Shown here: one piece after another, positions 40,714 through 49,157 of the stretch
Position numbering within the stretch: the stretch's first letter is position 1
How the letters are laid out: the number at the start of each line of letters is the position of its first letter
Source of the DNA: NORP233 sp050186825
GTDB lineage: Bacteria > Planctomycetota > J058
Direction of reading: 5' to 3'
Length of the DNA stretch: 64,000 nt
Assembly: GCA_050186825.1 (NCBI GenBank)
Contig: JBFWYD010000020.1
Span: 76,667-140,666 of the forward strand
Notes under the pieces: model-generated
The model's input: the letters and a program-made list of their open reading frames with translations, nothing else
What the model was told of the DNA's origin: nothing
Database searches by the model: none
Program-made: the position numbers and the translations under genes

Positions 40714-41249
40714 CCGAGGACCGCACCACCGCCTACCGGCTCGACGCCAAGGACCGGATCGTATGGTTCGACGAGGGCTTCTCGCGCTTCGCCGCCCAGA
40801 ACGGCGACCCCGACCTGCCCAACCGCGTCCTCGACACACCGCTCTGGGACCACGTGGATGGGCAGGGAGTGGGCTCGGTGACCATGGCGGTCCTGCAGCG
40901 CGCCCGGCACGCTGGGCCGCTCAGCTTCCCCTATCGCTGTGACTCTCCCACCCTGCGGCGGTTCATGAGGATGACCGTCGCGCCCCGCGGCGACGACTCC
41001 CTCGAGCTCTGCTCCACCATCCTGCGCACCGAGCCGCGCGAACCGGTGCCGATCCCGCTGGGCGGGCGCGACCTCCCCGGGCCGCTGCTCACGATCTGCG
41101 CCTGGTGCCGCCGCGTGCAGACCCCGGGCGGCTGGCTGGAGCCAGAGGAGGCCATCGGCGCCCTGGACCTGCTCACGAGCGACGTGGCGCCGCGGGTCAC
41201 GCACGGGATGTGCGACGGCTGCTACCCAGCCGTCCTGGTCCCCGGCTGA
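40710..41249 (+). CDS. PAS-like/Cys-rich protein, tandem copy 1
   Basis: 179 residues; ATG overlaps the macro gene stop. N-terminal half resembles a PAS-type fold (TAYRLDAKDRIVWFDEGFSR, LWDHVDG), followed by FPYRCDSPTLRRFMRMTVAP. The C-terminal part has CAWCRRVQTPGGWLEPEEAI and THGMCDGCY, two C-x2-C pairs suited to binding a metal. Similar conserved hypothetical proteins occur in many bacteria; the role may be sensing but is not established. The copy at 41610 is highly similar over its whole length, and the match extends past the stop (GGCTGAGCCAGC). Confidence 0.75.
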   Translation: MTEDRTTAYRLDAKDRIVWFDEGFSRFAAQNGDPDLPNRVLDTPLWDHVDGQGVGSVTMAVLQRARHAGPLSFPYRCDSPTLRRFMRMTVAPRGDDSLELCSTILRTEPREPVPIPLGGRDLPGPLLTICAWCRRVQTPGGWLEPEEAIGALDLLTSDVAPRVTHGMCDGCYPAVLVPG

Positions 41250-41369
41250 GCCAGCGCCGGCCTGCGTTCGGCGGTCGGGTCCCCGCCGCCGGTCGAGCGG
41301 GGACGGCGCGGCGCCGCCGAAGGAGCAGCGCCGGGGCGAAGGACGGGCGCACGTTCTCCGCGAGCGCCC

Positions 41370-41538
41370 CGAGCGCTCCTGGTTCTGGAGGGAGAAGGGG
41401 CTGAGCAGGGGCAGGTGCCCGAGGTGCGCGGCCAGGGCCTCGGCCCGGGCGCGCGTCGGGCGCGCCGTCGCCAGTGAGGTCTCCCACGAAGTCCAGCGGC
41501 GCGTCGCCGTCGAAGAGCCCGTCGCCCCAGGTCCCCAT
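41370..41538 (-). pseudogene. remnant of a DUF4259-type gene
   Basis: From ATG 41538 the minus strand reads MGTWGDGLFDGDAPLDFVGD, which fits the DUF4259 opening (MGTWG-x-G-x-F-x-x-D-x-A-x-D-F). The frame then degenerates to Pro/Arg/Ala; another frame continues RARAEALAAHLGHLPLLSPF, suggesting a frameshift. The rest of the domain is missing. It lies between the two tandem PAS-like genes. Confidence 0.55.
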
Positions 41539-41609
41539 CCGGCGCCCTCCCTCACCCGCGAGGCGACGATCGTCATGGACGCCCCCGCAGGCGGGCCTAG
41601 GATGCCCCC

Positions 41610-42149
41610 ATGACCCTGGTCACCTCCACGACCTACCGCATCGATGCCAACGACCGGATCGTGTGGTTCGACGAGGATTTCCGCCGCTTCGCCGCGCTCA
41701 ACGACGACCCGGACCTGCCCGAGCGGGTGCTGCACACATCGCTCTGGGACCACGTGGAGGGGCCCGGGGTGAGCTCGGCCACCTCGGCGGTCTTCGACCG
41801 CGCCCGGCGCGCCGCCCGCCCGCTCGAGTTCCCCTTCCGCTGCGATGCCCCCGCCCTGCGGCGGTTCATGCGCATGACCGTCGTCCCGCTCCCGGACGAC
41901 GGGCTCGAGCTGCGCTCCACCCTGCTCCGCGCCGAGCCGCGCGACCCGGTGCCCATCCCGCTCGGCGGTCGCGGTCTGCCGGGGCCGCTGGTCACGATCT
42001 GCGCCTGGTGCCGCAAGGTCCAGACGCCGCGCGGGTGGCTCGAGCCCGAGGAGGCCATCGCGACCCTGGACCTGCTCTCGAGCGACGTGGCGCCGGGGGT
42101 GACGCACGGGATGTGCAGCGACTGCTACGGCAGAGCTGCCGCGGGCTGA
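41610..42149 (+). CDS. PAS-like/Cys-rich protein, tandem copy 2
   Basis: 179 residues. Same architecture as the gene at 40710: TTYRIDANDRIVWFDEDFRR, LWDHVEG, FPFRCDAPALRRFMRMTVVP, CAWCRKVQTPRGWLEPEEAI, THGMCSDCY. Both Cys pairs are conserved. The 40 bp upstream (ATGGACGCCCC ... CCCATGACC) also matches that of copy 1. Two complete copies with purifying-type similarity suggest both are used, perhaps with different ligands. Confidence 0.75.
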   Translation: MTLVTSTTYRIDANDRIVWFDEDFRRFAALNDDPDLPERVLHTSLWDHVEGPGVSSATSAVFDRARRAARPLEFPFRCDAPALRRFMRMTVVPLPDDGLELRSTLLRAEPRDPVPIPLGGRGLPGPLVTICAWCRKVQTPRGWLEPEEAIATLDLLSSDVAPGVTHGMCSDCYGRAAAG

Positions 42150-42268
42150 GCCAGCTCCGGCCCCCGCGAGACGGGGCGGCCACACCCCCGCTCGCCGAAC
42201 ACGAGGGCTCGCGCCTGGCGCGCCGCTTGCCTCCCGCGCGCCGGGAGGGGCCGGTGAGGAGGGGGCCA

Positions 42269-42910
42269 GTGCCGCTGCTCGAGCGCGACTACATGCGACG
42301 GATTGCGCCCAAGCCGCCCCCCTGGGAGGAGGGCGGCGAGCTCGGCGTGGTCGTGGCGCTCCTGCTCGCCAACGGCGTGGTGTTCCTGCTCCAGCTGCTC
42401 GGACCGCCCGGCGAGCAGCTCACGGGCTTCGGCGTGCTCCAGCCGCGGGCGGTGTTCCAGGGCCAGCTCTGGCGGCTGTGGACCTCGACCTACCTCCACT
42501 CCAGCCCGCTGCATCTCCTGCTGAACCTGCTCGGGCTGTGGTTCCTGGGGCCGCCCGTCGAGCGGGCCTGGGGCGGGGCGCGCTTCTTCGCGGTCTACAC
42601 CGTGGGCGGCGTGCTGGCGAACGTCGTCCTGTGCCTGGCCGCGGCCGGCGGCTGGCTCCCCCTCGCCACCCTGGCGCTGGGGGCCTCGGGGTCGGTGCTC
42701 ACGATCGTGGGCGCCGCGGCGGCGCTCTACCCCGCGCTCGAGGTGCTGCTCTTCGGACTGCTGCCCATGACGCTCCGGACCTTCGCCCTGGTGTTCGGCG
42801 GGATCTACCTGGTCAACGCGCTCGGGCAGGGGCCCAACTACGGCGGGGACCTGGCGCACCTGACCGGGCTGATCATCGGCGCCGGCTGGGCGCGCTTCGG
42901 CCCCTGGTGA
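42269..42910 (+). CDS. rhomboid family intramembrane serine protease
   Basis: 213 residues from GTG 42269, preceded by AGGAGGGGG; an ATG at 42293 is the alternative. Rhomboids cleave transmembrane substrates in the membrane. Six hydrophobic segments; the oxyanion motif in HLLLNLLGLWFLGPPVE (H-x-x-x-N), the nucleophile in LGASGSVLTIVGA (G-A-S-G) and the catalytic His in GGDLAHLTGLIIGAGWA. The catalytic set is complete. No additional soluble domain. The next gene, on the opposite strand, encodes a Pro-rich repeat protein 10 bp away. Confidence 0.92.
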   Translation: MPLLERDYMRRIAPKPPPWEEGGELGVVVALLLANGVVFLLQLLGPPGEQLTGFGVLQPRAVFQGQLWRLWTSTYLHSSPLHLLLNLLGLWFLGPPVERAWGGARFFAVYTVGGVLANVVLCLAAAGGWLPLATLALGASGSVLTIVGAAAALYPALEVLLFGLLPMTLRTFALVFGGIYLVNALGQGPNYGGDLAHLTGLIIGAGWARFGPW

Positions 42911-42920
42911 GCGGGGCCCC

Positions 42921-43160
42921 TCAGGGGCCCTCGCGCTCGGCGTCCTCGCGCTCGGGGAAGGGCGGGAAGTGCTCCGGCGCGCCGGGCGGGTGCTCCTCGG
43001 GGATCCCCGGCGGGTGCTCCTCGGGGAGCCCCGGCGGGTGCTCCTCGGGGAGCCCCGGCGGATGCTCCTCGGGCAGGTCCGGGAGCTCGGGCGGCGGAGC
43101 GCCGGGCGGCTCCTCCGCGGGGATCTCCGGGAGGTCGCCCCCCTCCTTCGGCTTCGGCAC
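42921..43160 (-). CDS. Pro-rich octapeptide-repeat protein
   Basis: 79 residues from GTG 43160 with GAGGAGG 7 nt upstream. Four perfect or near-perfect copies of PEEHPPG(L/I/A) at residues 30-61, flanked by ELPDL and an acidic tail (PEREDAEREGP). The whole protein is charged and proline-rich, without hydrophobic segments, so it is probably disordered. The convergent rhomboid gene ends 10 bp away. Not recognised; the good ribosome site and regular repeat argue for translation. Confidence 0.6.
   Translation of the reverse strand: MPKPKEGGDLPEIPAEEPPGAPPPELPDLPEEHPPGLPEEHPPGLPEEHPPGIPEEHPPGAPEHFPPFPEREDAEREGP
42978..43073 (-). repeat. four tandem 24-bp coding repeats
   Basis: Four 24-bp units encode PEEHPPGL, PEEHPPGL, PEEHPPGI and PEEHPPGA. 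Units are nearly identical at the DNA level, so copy number could vary between strains by slippage. Confidence 0.9.
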
Positions 43161-43343
43161 GCGGCACCTCCTCGCGCGAGCCACCGCGAGCGCCGTGCCG
43201 GGCCGGAGCGACCCGCGCGCCGCGGCGCGCCGCGGGCGCGGTGGGACGCCGCCGTCGCGCGCGAGCCGCGCGCGCCCGCGAGCACGCCTTGTCACGACCC
43301 CGAGCCCGGGTTTTGATCCGCACCCCAGGCGAGGAGGAGCCAG

Positions 43344-44024
43344 ATGCCGAGCGTCTTGATCACGGGCAGCAACCGGGGCCTCGGGCTCGAGTTCGCGCGC
43401 CAGTACGCCGCCGACGGCTGGCGGGTGTTCGCCGCCTGCCGCGACCCGGAGCGCGCGCGCGAGCTGCAGGCGCTGGCGGGCGAGCGGGTCAGCCTGCACG
43501 CCCTGGAGGTCACCGACTTCGTCGCGGTCGAGCGGCTGGCGGGCGAGCTCTCGGGCGAGGCGCTGGACGTGGTGCTCAACAACGCGGGGGTGTTCGGCGA
43601 CGCCGCGCCCTTCGGCGAGGTGGACTACGACGTGTTCCGCCGGACCCTCGAGGTCAACACCCTCGCCCCGCTGCGGCTGGCTGAGTGCTTCGTGGGGCAC
43701 CTGGAGCGCGGGCAGCAGAAGAAGCTCGTGAACATCACCTCGCGGATGGGGAGCATCGAGGACAACACCAGCGGCGGGCGCTACGCCTATCGCGCGAGCA
43801 AGGCCGCGCTGAACATGGTCAACCGCTGCCTGGCCGTCGACCTGGCCGGGCGCCTGACCGCGGTCGTGCTGCACCCGGGCTGGGTCGCGACCGACATGGG
43901 CGGCCCCAGCGCGCCGCTCCGGCCCGAGGGCAGCGTGCGGCAGATGCGCGCCGTGATCGCCGGGCTCTCGGCGAAGGACAGCGGCGGCTTCTTCAACTAC
44001 GACGGGGCGTCCCTCCCCTGGTGA
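43344..44024 (+). CDS. short-chain dehydrogenase/reductase (C-factor-like)
   Basis: 226 residues. NAD(P)-dependent oxidoreductase of the classical SDR type: LITGSNRGLGLEFARQYAAD (T-G-x-x-x-G-x-G), DVVLNNAGVFGD (N-N-A-G), catalytic Ser in LVNITSRMGSIEDN and Y-x-x-x-K in YAYRASKAALNMV. LHPGWVATDMGG is the usual post-catalytic P-G-x-x-x-T. The overall pattern resembles the C-factor (CsgA) branch of short SDRs. AGGAGGAG precedes the ATG. Substrate not predictable. Confidence 0.93.
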   Translation: MPSVLITGSNRGLGLEFARQYAADGWRVFAACRDPERARELQALAGERVSLHALEVTDFVAVERLAGELSGEALDVVLNNAGVFGDAAPFGEVDYDVFRRTLEVNTLAPLRLAECFVGHLERGQQKKLVNITSRMGSIEDNTSGGRYAYRASKAALNMVNRCLAVDLAGRLTAVVLHPGWVATDMGGPSAPLRPEGSVRQMRAVIAGLSAKDSGGFFNYDGASLPW

Positions 44025-44052
44025 GCGCGCGCGCGGCCGCGGCGAGGCGCGG

Positions 44053-45033
44053 GTGAGCGAGCTCCGCGTCCACATCCTGCACGCCCCCCAGCCGCGCGAG
44101 ATGGCGCGCCTGCGCCGGCGGCTGGGCGCGCGCGTGGAGCTCGACGCGGGGCCGCGCCTGGCCGAGCCCGCCAGCTTCCAGGTGCTCGTGGGCGGGCGCT
44201 TCAGCGCCGCGGAGCTCGAGGCCAGCCCCGCGCTCGAGGCCGTGATCGTGCCCTTCGCCGGGGTCCCCGAGGACACGCTGCGCCTGCTCGCCGGCTACCC
44301 GCGGCTCACGCTCCACAACCTGCATCACAACGCGGCGGCCACCGCGGAGGGCGCGCTCGCGCTCCTGCTCGCGGCGGCCAAGCGGCTCCTGCCCGCGGAC
44401 CGCGCCCTGCGCGCCGGCGACTGGCGCGCGCGCTACCGCGACCGCGAGGGCCTGGTGCTCGCCGGCCGGACGGCGCTGGTCGTCGGGCTGGGCGCGGTCG
44501 GCGTCCGCGTGGCCCGCGCGCTGCGCGCCCTCGGGCTGCGGGTCGTGGGCGTGCGGCGCGACGGCGCCCGCGCCTGCGCCGAGGCGGAGGAGGTCGTCGG
44601 CGCGGAGCGCCTCGACGAGCTGCTCCCGCGGGCCGAGGTGCTCGTGCTCTGCTGCCCGTGCACCGCCGAGACCCAGGGCCTGCTCGACGCGCGGCGCCTG
44701 GCGCTGCTGCCCGCCGGGGCGATCCTCGTGAACGTCGGGCGCGGCGGGCTCGTCGCCGAGGAGCCGCTCTATCGGGCGTTGAGGGCCGGGCGCCTGGGCG
44801 CGGCGGGGCTCGACGTGTGGTGGCGCTACCCGGAGGCCGAGGACGATCGCGAGCTGACGCTCCCCAGCGCGCTCCCCTTCCACGAACTCGAGAACGTGGT
44901 CATGAGCCCGCACCGCGCGGGGCACGGCGAGGGCGTCGAGCCGGCGCGCATGGACGCGCTGGCCGAGCTGCTCGAGCGCCGGCTGGCAGGCGAGCCCCTG
45001 CCCAACCGCGTGGACCTCGCGCGGGGCTACTGA
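44053..45033 (+). CDS. D-isomer specific 2-hydroxyacid dehydrogenase
   Basis: 326 residues from GTG 44053, 28 bp after the SDR gene. The NAD-binding domain has VVGLGAVGVRVARALRALGL (G-x-G-x-x-G, about 137-156), and the catalytic residues appear as NVGRGGLVAEEPL (Arg), a Glu position in YPEAEDDRELT, and SPHRAGHGEG (His). The N-terminal catalytic half is divergent (RVHILHAPQPREMARLRR). NAD(P)-dependent reduction of 2-keto acids is expected; the physiological substrate is unknown. Confidence 0.9.
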   Translation: MSELRVHILHAPQPREMARLRRRLGARVELDAGPRLAEPASFQVLVGGRFSAAELEASPALEAVIVPFAGVPEDTLRLLAGYPRLTLHNLHHNAAATAEGALALLLAAAKRLLPADRALRAGDWRARYRDREGLVLAGRTALVVGLGAVGVRVARALRALGLRVVGVRRDGARACAEAEEVVGAERLDELLPRAEVLVLCCPCTAETQGLLDARRLALLPAGAILVNVGRGGLVAEEPLYRALRAGRLGAAGLDVWWRYPEAEDDRELTLPSALPFHELENVVMSPHRAGHGEGVEPARMDALAELLERRLAGEPLPNRVDLARGY

Positions 45034-45109
45034 GCCGCGCGACGGCCGGGGCGAGCGGCTCCGGGCCACGCGCGCCGGGCTGCCCGGGCGCGCGTGGCAG
45101 AATGCTCGG

Positions 45110-48100
45110 GTGCTGGACGATCCGCTGATCCGCGCGGCCGTCGAACGCGGCTTCATCACGCCGGCGCAGCTCGAGGAGGCGCGGCGCGCGCTCGCGCCGG
45201 GCCAGGGCCTGCTGCAGCTCCTGGTCGCCCGCTACCTCGACCCCGCGCACACCGCCGAGCTGCGCCGCCTGCACCGGGCCAGCAGCAGCACCAGCCGGCC
45301 CGGGGAGCAGCCCGCGGAGCGGCTCGGCCCCTACGAGCTCCTGCGCGAGCTGGCGCGCGGCGGGATGGGGGCCGTCTACGTGGCGCGGCGCGAGGGGCTC
45401 GACCGCGAGGTGGCGCTCAAGGTCCTGCTGGCCGGGGCCGACGCCAGCCCCGAGGAGGTCGAGCGCTTCCAGATCGAGGCGCGGATCGCCGCTCGCCTGC
45501 GCCACCCGCGGATCGTCACCGTGCACGACGTGGGCAGCGCGGCGGGCCGGCACTACTGCGTGATGGACTACGTCCGCGGCCGCAGCCTCAAGCAGCGCAT
45601 CGACTGTGAGGGGCCGCTGCCGCCGCGCGAGGTCGCCGCGCTCGGCCGGGAGCTCGCGGACGCGCTCGCCTACGCCCACGCGCGCGCCGTCCTGCACCGC
45701 GACCTCAAGCCGCACAACGTGCTCCTCGACGAGGCGGGCGCCCCCTACCTCACAGACTTCGGGCTGGCCAAGGACGTGGGCCAGGAGGGCGGGCTGACCC
45801 GCACCGGGCAGGTGATGGGCACGCCGAGCTACATGCCGCCCGAGCAGGCGGCGGGCGAGCGCGAGCGCGTGGACCGGCGCGCGGACGTCTACTCGCTCGG
45901 CGCCACGCTCTATCACGCGCTGCTCGGGGCGCCGCCCTTCCAGGGCGACAGCCTGATCAACGTGATCAACGCGGTCCTCACCCAGCCCCCCCCGTCGCCG
46001 CGCGGCCTGCGCCCGGAGCTCGACCGCGACCTCGAGACGATCGTGCTCACCTGCCTGGAGAAGGAGCCCGAGGCCCGCTACGAGACGGCCCAGGCCCTGG
46101 CCGACGACCTGCGCCGCTACCTCGCGGACGAGCCGATCCGGGCCAGGCCGCCGAGCCGGCTGGACCGGGCGCGCAAGTGGATGCGGCGCAACCGGACCCT
46201 GGCCAGCGTGGCGGGGACGCTGGGCGCGCTGCTGGTCGTGTCCGTCGTCGTCGCCGCGCTGGCGGTCCTGCGCCAGGAGCAGGCGGCCGAGCGCGCCCGG
46301 CGCGAGGCCGTCGCGGGCGTGATCGCCGGGGCGGCCGAGGAGCACGCCGCGGCCTGGTCGCGCTACGAGGCCGCGCGCGCGGCGCTGCGGGCCCGGACGC
46401 CGGACGAGCTGCTGCGCGCGATGCCCGCCGGCCAGCGCGCGACCCGCCTGGAGGGCGCGCTCGGCCACGCCCTGGCCGCGCTCAGCGCGGCGCAGCGCTG
46501 GCACGCGCTCGACCCCGCGGGCCTGGAGCCGCGCGCCCGGGCCGCGCGCGCCCTGGGCGAGGACGCGCTGCTCGCCGAGCAGTGGACCCTGGCCGAGCAG
46601 AGCTTCGCGGACCTGGCGCGGCTGCCCGCGCCCCACGCGGCGGAGGGCGCGGCCGGGGCCGCGCGCGTCGCGGAGGGGCGCGCGGCGCGCGTGCGCCGGG
46701 TGGAGGCGAGCCTGGCCCACCTCGAGCGCCAGGGCGCCAGCCCCGAGCAGCGGCTGAGCGCCACGCTGTTCCTCGCGCACGACCTCGACGACCAGACCCT
46801 GCCCCTGGTCGTGGCCGAGCTCGACCGCGCCAGCGACATTTTGGCGCGGACGCTCGAGGAGCGCCTGCGCCCGGCCGCCGCGCGCGTGCCCGAGCTCGGA
46901 CGCGTCCTCGACGGCTGGGTCCAGGGTCGGCTGACCGCGGCGGACGTCCCGCTGGTCGAGGCGGGCTGGCGCTGGCTCGCGGTCGAGGCCGCCCGCGCCC
47001 AGCCGGGCGCGGTCGCGGAGGCGCGCGGCTCGGCGCGCAGCCTGGTGGCGAGCGCCCAGCGCGCCGCCCTCGGGCGCCGCGCCGCGACGGTCGAGGTCGT
47101 GTGCGACGCGCTGGCGCTGGCGGGGCTGCTGACCCCCGAGGTGGTGCGCGCGCTCGGGCGCTACCTCCTGCTCGAGGCAGACGAGCTGCGCGGGCTGCTC
47201 GCCGCGCGCGCCCTCGTCCAGCTCCACGCCGAGGCCGCGGCCCCCTGCCTCGAGGTCGCGCGGGCCCTCGCCGCGCCGGGCGGCCCGCTGCGCCGCCACC
47301 TCGTCCAGACCGGGCCGGGCGGCCCGGAGCCCGGCCCGGCCGCGGACGTCGCGCGCGAGCCCCTGCAGCAGGCCCGCGCGCGCCTTGCCCAGGGCGACCC
47401 CGCGGGCGCCCTCGCCGCGCTCGAGCGCGGGCCCGCGGGCGACGCGAGCTGGGAGCGCGCGCAGGTCGAGGCCGAGGCGCTGGCGGCGCTGGCCCGGCTC
47501 CCCGAGGCCCTGGCGGCCTGCGCGCGCGGCCTGCGCGCGGCGCCGCCCGCGGCGCGCGCCGCGCTGCTGCACGACCGCGCCTTCCTGCGCCTGCGCCTGG
47601 GCGAGCTCGAGGCCGGCGAGGAGGACCTGAGCGCGGGCCTGACCCTGGCCCCGCAGAGCGCGCGCCTGGTCGCGCTGCGCTGCCTGTTCCGGGTCGCGCG
47701 CCGCGACGCGCCGGGCGCCCTGCGCGACGCCACCCGCGCCGTCGAGCTCGATGACCGGGACGTCGAGGCCTGGGCCCTCCTGGCCGAGGTGCGCCTGGCG
47801 GTCGGTGACGTCGACCGCGCGGCGCAGGCGGTCGAGCGCGCGCTGGCCCTCGGTCCCGAGCACCCGCTCGCGCTCTGCGCGCGCGGCCTGCTGCGGATCC
47901 AGCACCGCGAGTACGAGGCGGCCCTGGCCGACCTCGACCGGGCCGTGCGCCTCCGTCCGGGCGCCCCCGAGCTGCGCTTCCGCCGGGGCAAGCTCTACTT
48001 CGTGCTCGGGCGGATGGCCGAGGCGCGGCGCGAGCTGGACCGCGCGATCGAGCTCGCGCCGGGGGTCGCGGTCTATCTCGCCGAGCGCGGGGGCCAGCGG

Positions 48101-48832
48101 GCCTGGACCGACGACCCGCGCGGCGCGCTCGAGGACCTCGACCGGGCGCTCCAGCTCGACCCGGAGAGCGCGCTCACGCTGAGCCAGCGCGGCTACGCCC
48201 GGCTGCTCCTCGACCAGGTCGACGCCGCGCGCGCGGACCTCGACCGCGCGCTGGAGCTCGACCCGCGCCAGGTCGACGCGCGCGTGCACCGCGCCACGCT
48301 CCGGGCGCGCCAGGGGGACGCGCCCGGCGCGGACGAGGACGTCGAGGCCGCCCTGAAGGTCTCCCCGCACGACGCCCAGGTGCGCGTGCTGCGGGCCAAG
48401 CTCCGGCTCCAGCGGGGAGACGACGCGGGCGCCGCGCAGGACGTCGAGCAGGCCCTGCGCGATCGACCCGACTGGGCGCCGGCCCACGGGCTGCGCGTCG
48501 TCCTGGCCCGCCGCCGCCACGACGAGGCCGCGCTGCGCGCGGCGCTGGTCGAGCTGCTCCGCGTCGCGCCCCGCGACGTGGATGCCCTCCTCGAGGCGGC
48601 GGCGCTCGAGGCGCGGGCGGGCCGGCTGCGGGAGGCCCTCCCCTACCTCGACCGCGCGGTGGAGGCGGCCCCGCCGGAGGACCCGCGTCCGCTCGGGCTG
48701 CGCGCGACCGTGTTCCGCGACCTGGGGGAGCGTGACCGCGCCCGCGCCGACGTCGAGTTGGCCCTGAAGCGCGTCCCGCCCGACCACCCGCGAGCGGCGC
48801 GCTTGCGCGACCTCCAGGCCGAGCTCCGTTGA
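45110..48832 (+). CDS. transmembrane Ser/Thr protein kinase with TPR repeats
   Basis: 1,240 residues from GTG 45110. Kinase domain about 73-330: LARGGMGAVYVARR (first Gly of the loop replaced by Ala), VALKVLLA (Lys), VLHRDLKPHNVLL (HRD), LTDFGLAKD (DFG), MGTPSYMPPEQ and DVYSLGATLYHALL. All catalytic residues are present. A transmembrane helix lies near 365-388 (LLVVSVVVAALAVL), then a helical region with Ala/Arg-rich coiled segments, then TPRs from about 770 to the end, including LDRAVRLRPGAPELRFRRGK and LDRALELDPRQVDARVHRAT. This is the Hanks-type kinase plus extracytoplasmic TPR layout common in Planctomycetes and Myxobacteria. No phosphatase is linked. Confidence 0.95.
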   Translation: MLDDPLIRAAVERGFITPAQLEEARRALAPGQGLLQLLVARYLDPAHTAELRRLHRASSSTSRPGEQPAERLGPYELLRELARGGMGAVYVARREGLDREVALKVLLAGADASPEEVERFQIEARIAARLRHPRIVTVHDVGSAAGRHYCVMDYVRGRSLKQRIDCEGPLPPREVAALGRELADALAYAHARAVLHRDLKPHNVLLDEAGAPYLTDFGLAKDVGQEGGLTRTGQVMGTPSYMPPEQAAGERERVDRRADVYSLGATLYHALLGAPPFQGDSLINVINAVLTQPPPSPRGLRPELDRDLETIVLTCLEKEPEARYETAQALADDLRRYLADEPIRARPPSRLDRARKWMRRNRTLASVAGTLGALLVVSVVVAALAVLRQEQAAERARREAVAGVIAGAAEEHAAAWSRYEAARAALRARTPDELLRAMPAGQRATRLEGALGHALAALSAAQRWHALDPAGLEPRARAARALGEDALLAEQWTLAEQSFADLARLPAPHAAEGAAGAARVAEGRAARVRRVEASLAHLERQGASPEQRLSATLFLAHDLDDQTLPLVVAELDRASDILARTLEERLRPAAARVPELGRVLDGWVQGRLTAADVPLVEAGWRWLAVEAARAQPGAVAEARGSARSLVASAQRAALGRRAATVEVVCDALALAGLLTPEVVRALGRYLLLEADELRGLLAARALVQLHAEAAAPCLEVARALAAPGGPLRRHLVQTGPGGPEPGPAADVAREPLQQARARLAQGDPAGALAALERGPAGDASWERAQVEAEALAALARLPEALAACARGLRAAPPAARAALLHDRAFLRLRLGELEAGEEDLSAGLTLAPQSARLVALRCLFRVARRDAPGALRDATRAVELDDRDVEAWALLAEVRLAVGDVDRAAQAVERALALGPEHPLALCARGLLRIQHREYEAALADLDRAVRLRPGAPELRFRRGKLYFVLGRMAEARRELDRAIELAPGVAVYLAERGGQRAWTDDPRGALEDLDRALQLDPESALTLSQRGYARLLLDQVDAARADLDRALELDPRQVDARVHRATLRARQGDAPGADEDVEAALKVSPHDAQVRVLRAKLRLQRGDDAGAAQDVEQALRDRPDWAPAHGLRVVLARRRHDEAALRAALVELLRVAPRDVDALLEAAALEARAGRLREALPYLDRAVEAAPPEDPRPLGLRATVFRDLGERDRARADVELALKRVPPDHPRAARLRDLQAELR

Positions 48833-48908
48833 TTCGAGGAGGTCTGCGCCGCGGGGGCGGGGAGTGTGAGCGGAGGGTGGATGACGGCGCATACCTCCAC
48901 GAATCAAC
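48828..48908. terminator. inverted repeat spanning the kinase stop codon
   Basis: Arms 48828-48846 (GTTGATTCGAGGAGGTCTG) and 48890-48908 are reverse complements at 17 of 19 positions, loop 43 nt. The left arm contains the TGA stop. The remainder of 48833-49157 is a convergent intergenic region without a gene; it also holds repeats of GGGGTTGG and CGGCTGACGCC and a small hairpin CCTCGGTGAGCGAGG near 49120. Confidence 0.45.
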
Positions 48909-49157
48909 CTAGGAGGACGGGGTTGGGTGGGGTCGAACGGGGTTGGTCACGTCGGAGAGATGGGCTGGCGCCTTCCTTGGGAACGCCCTCGGTAGGTCCG
49001 GCGAGGTTCGAGGCGGTCGAGCGGTCGGCTGACGCCTTCCTCGAGATCGCCGGCTGACGCCCCACGCAGGGCCGCCATGCTCACCTCGTGAGAGAGCAGC
49101 GGCGGAGTACCCACCCTCGGTGAGCGAGGTTGGCGCCTGGTCTTGGGGCGCCCGTGG

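Noticed and set aside
44900..48907. A 1,335-codon minus-strand open frame opposite the kinase
   Set aside because: The plus strand encodes a complete kinase and TPRs; the minus frame is compositional.
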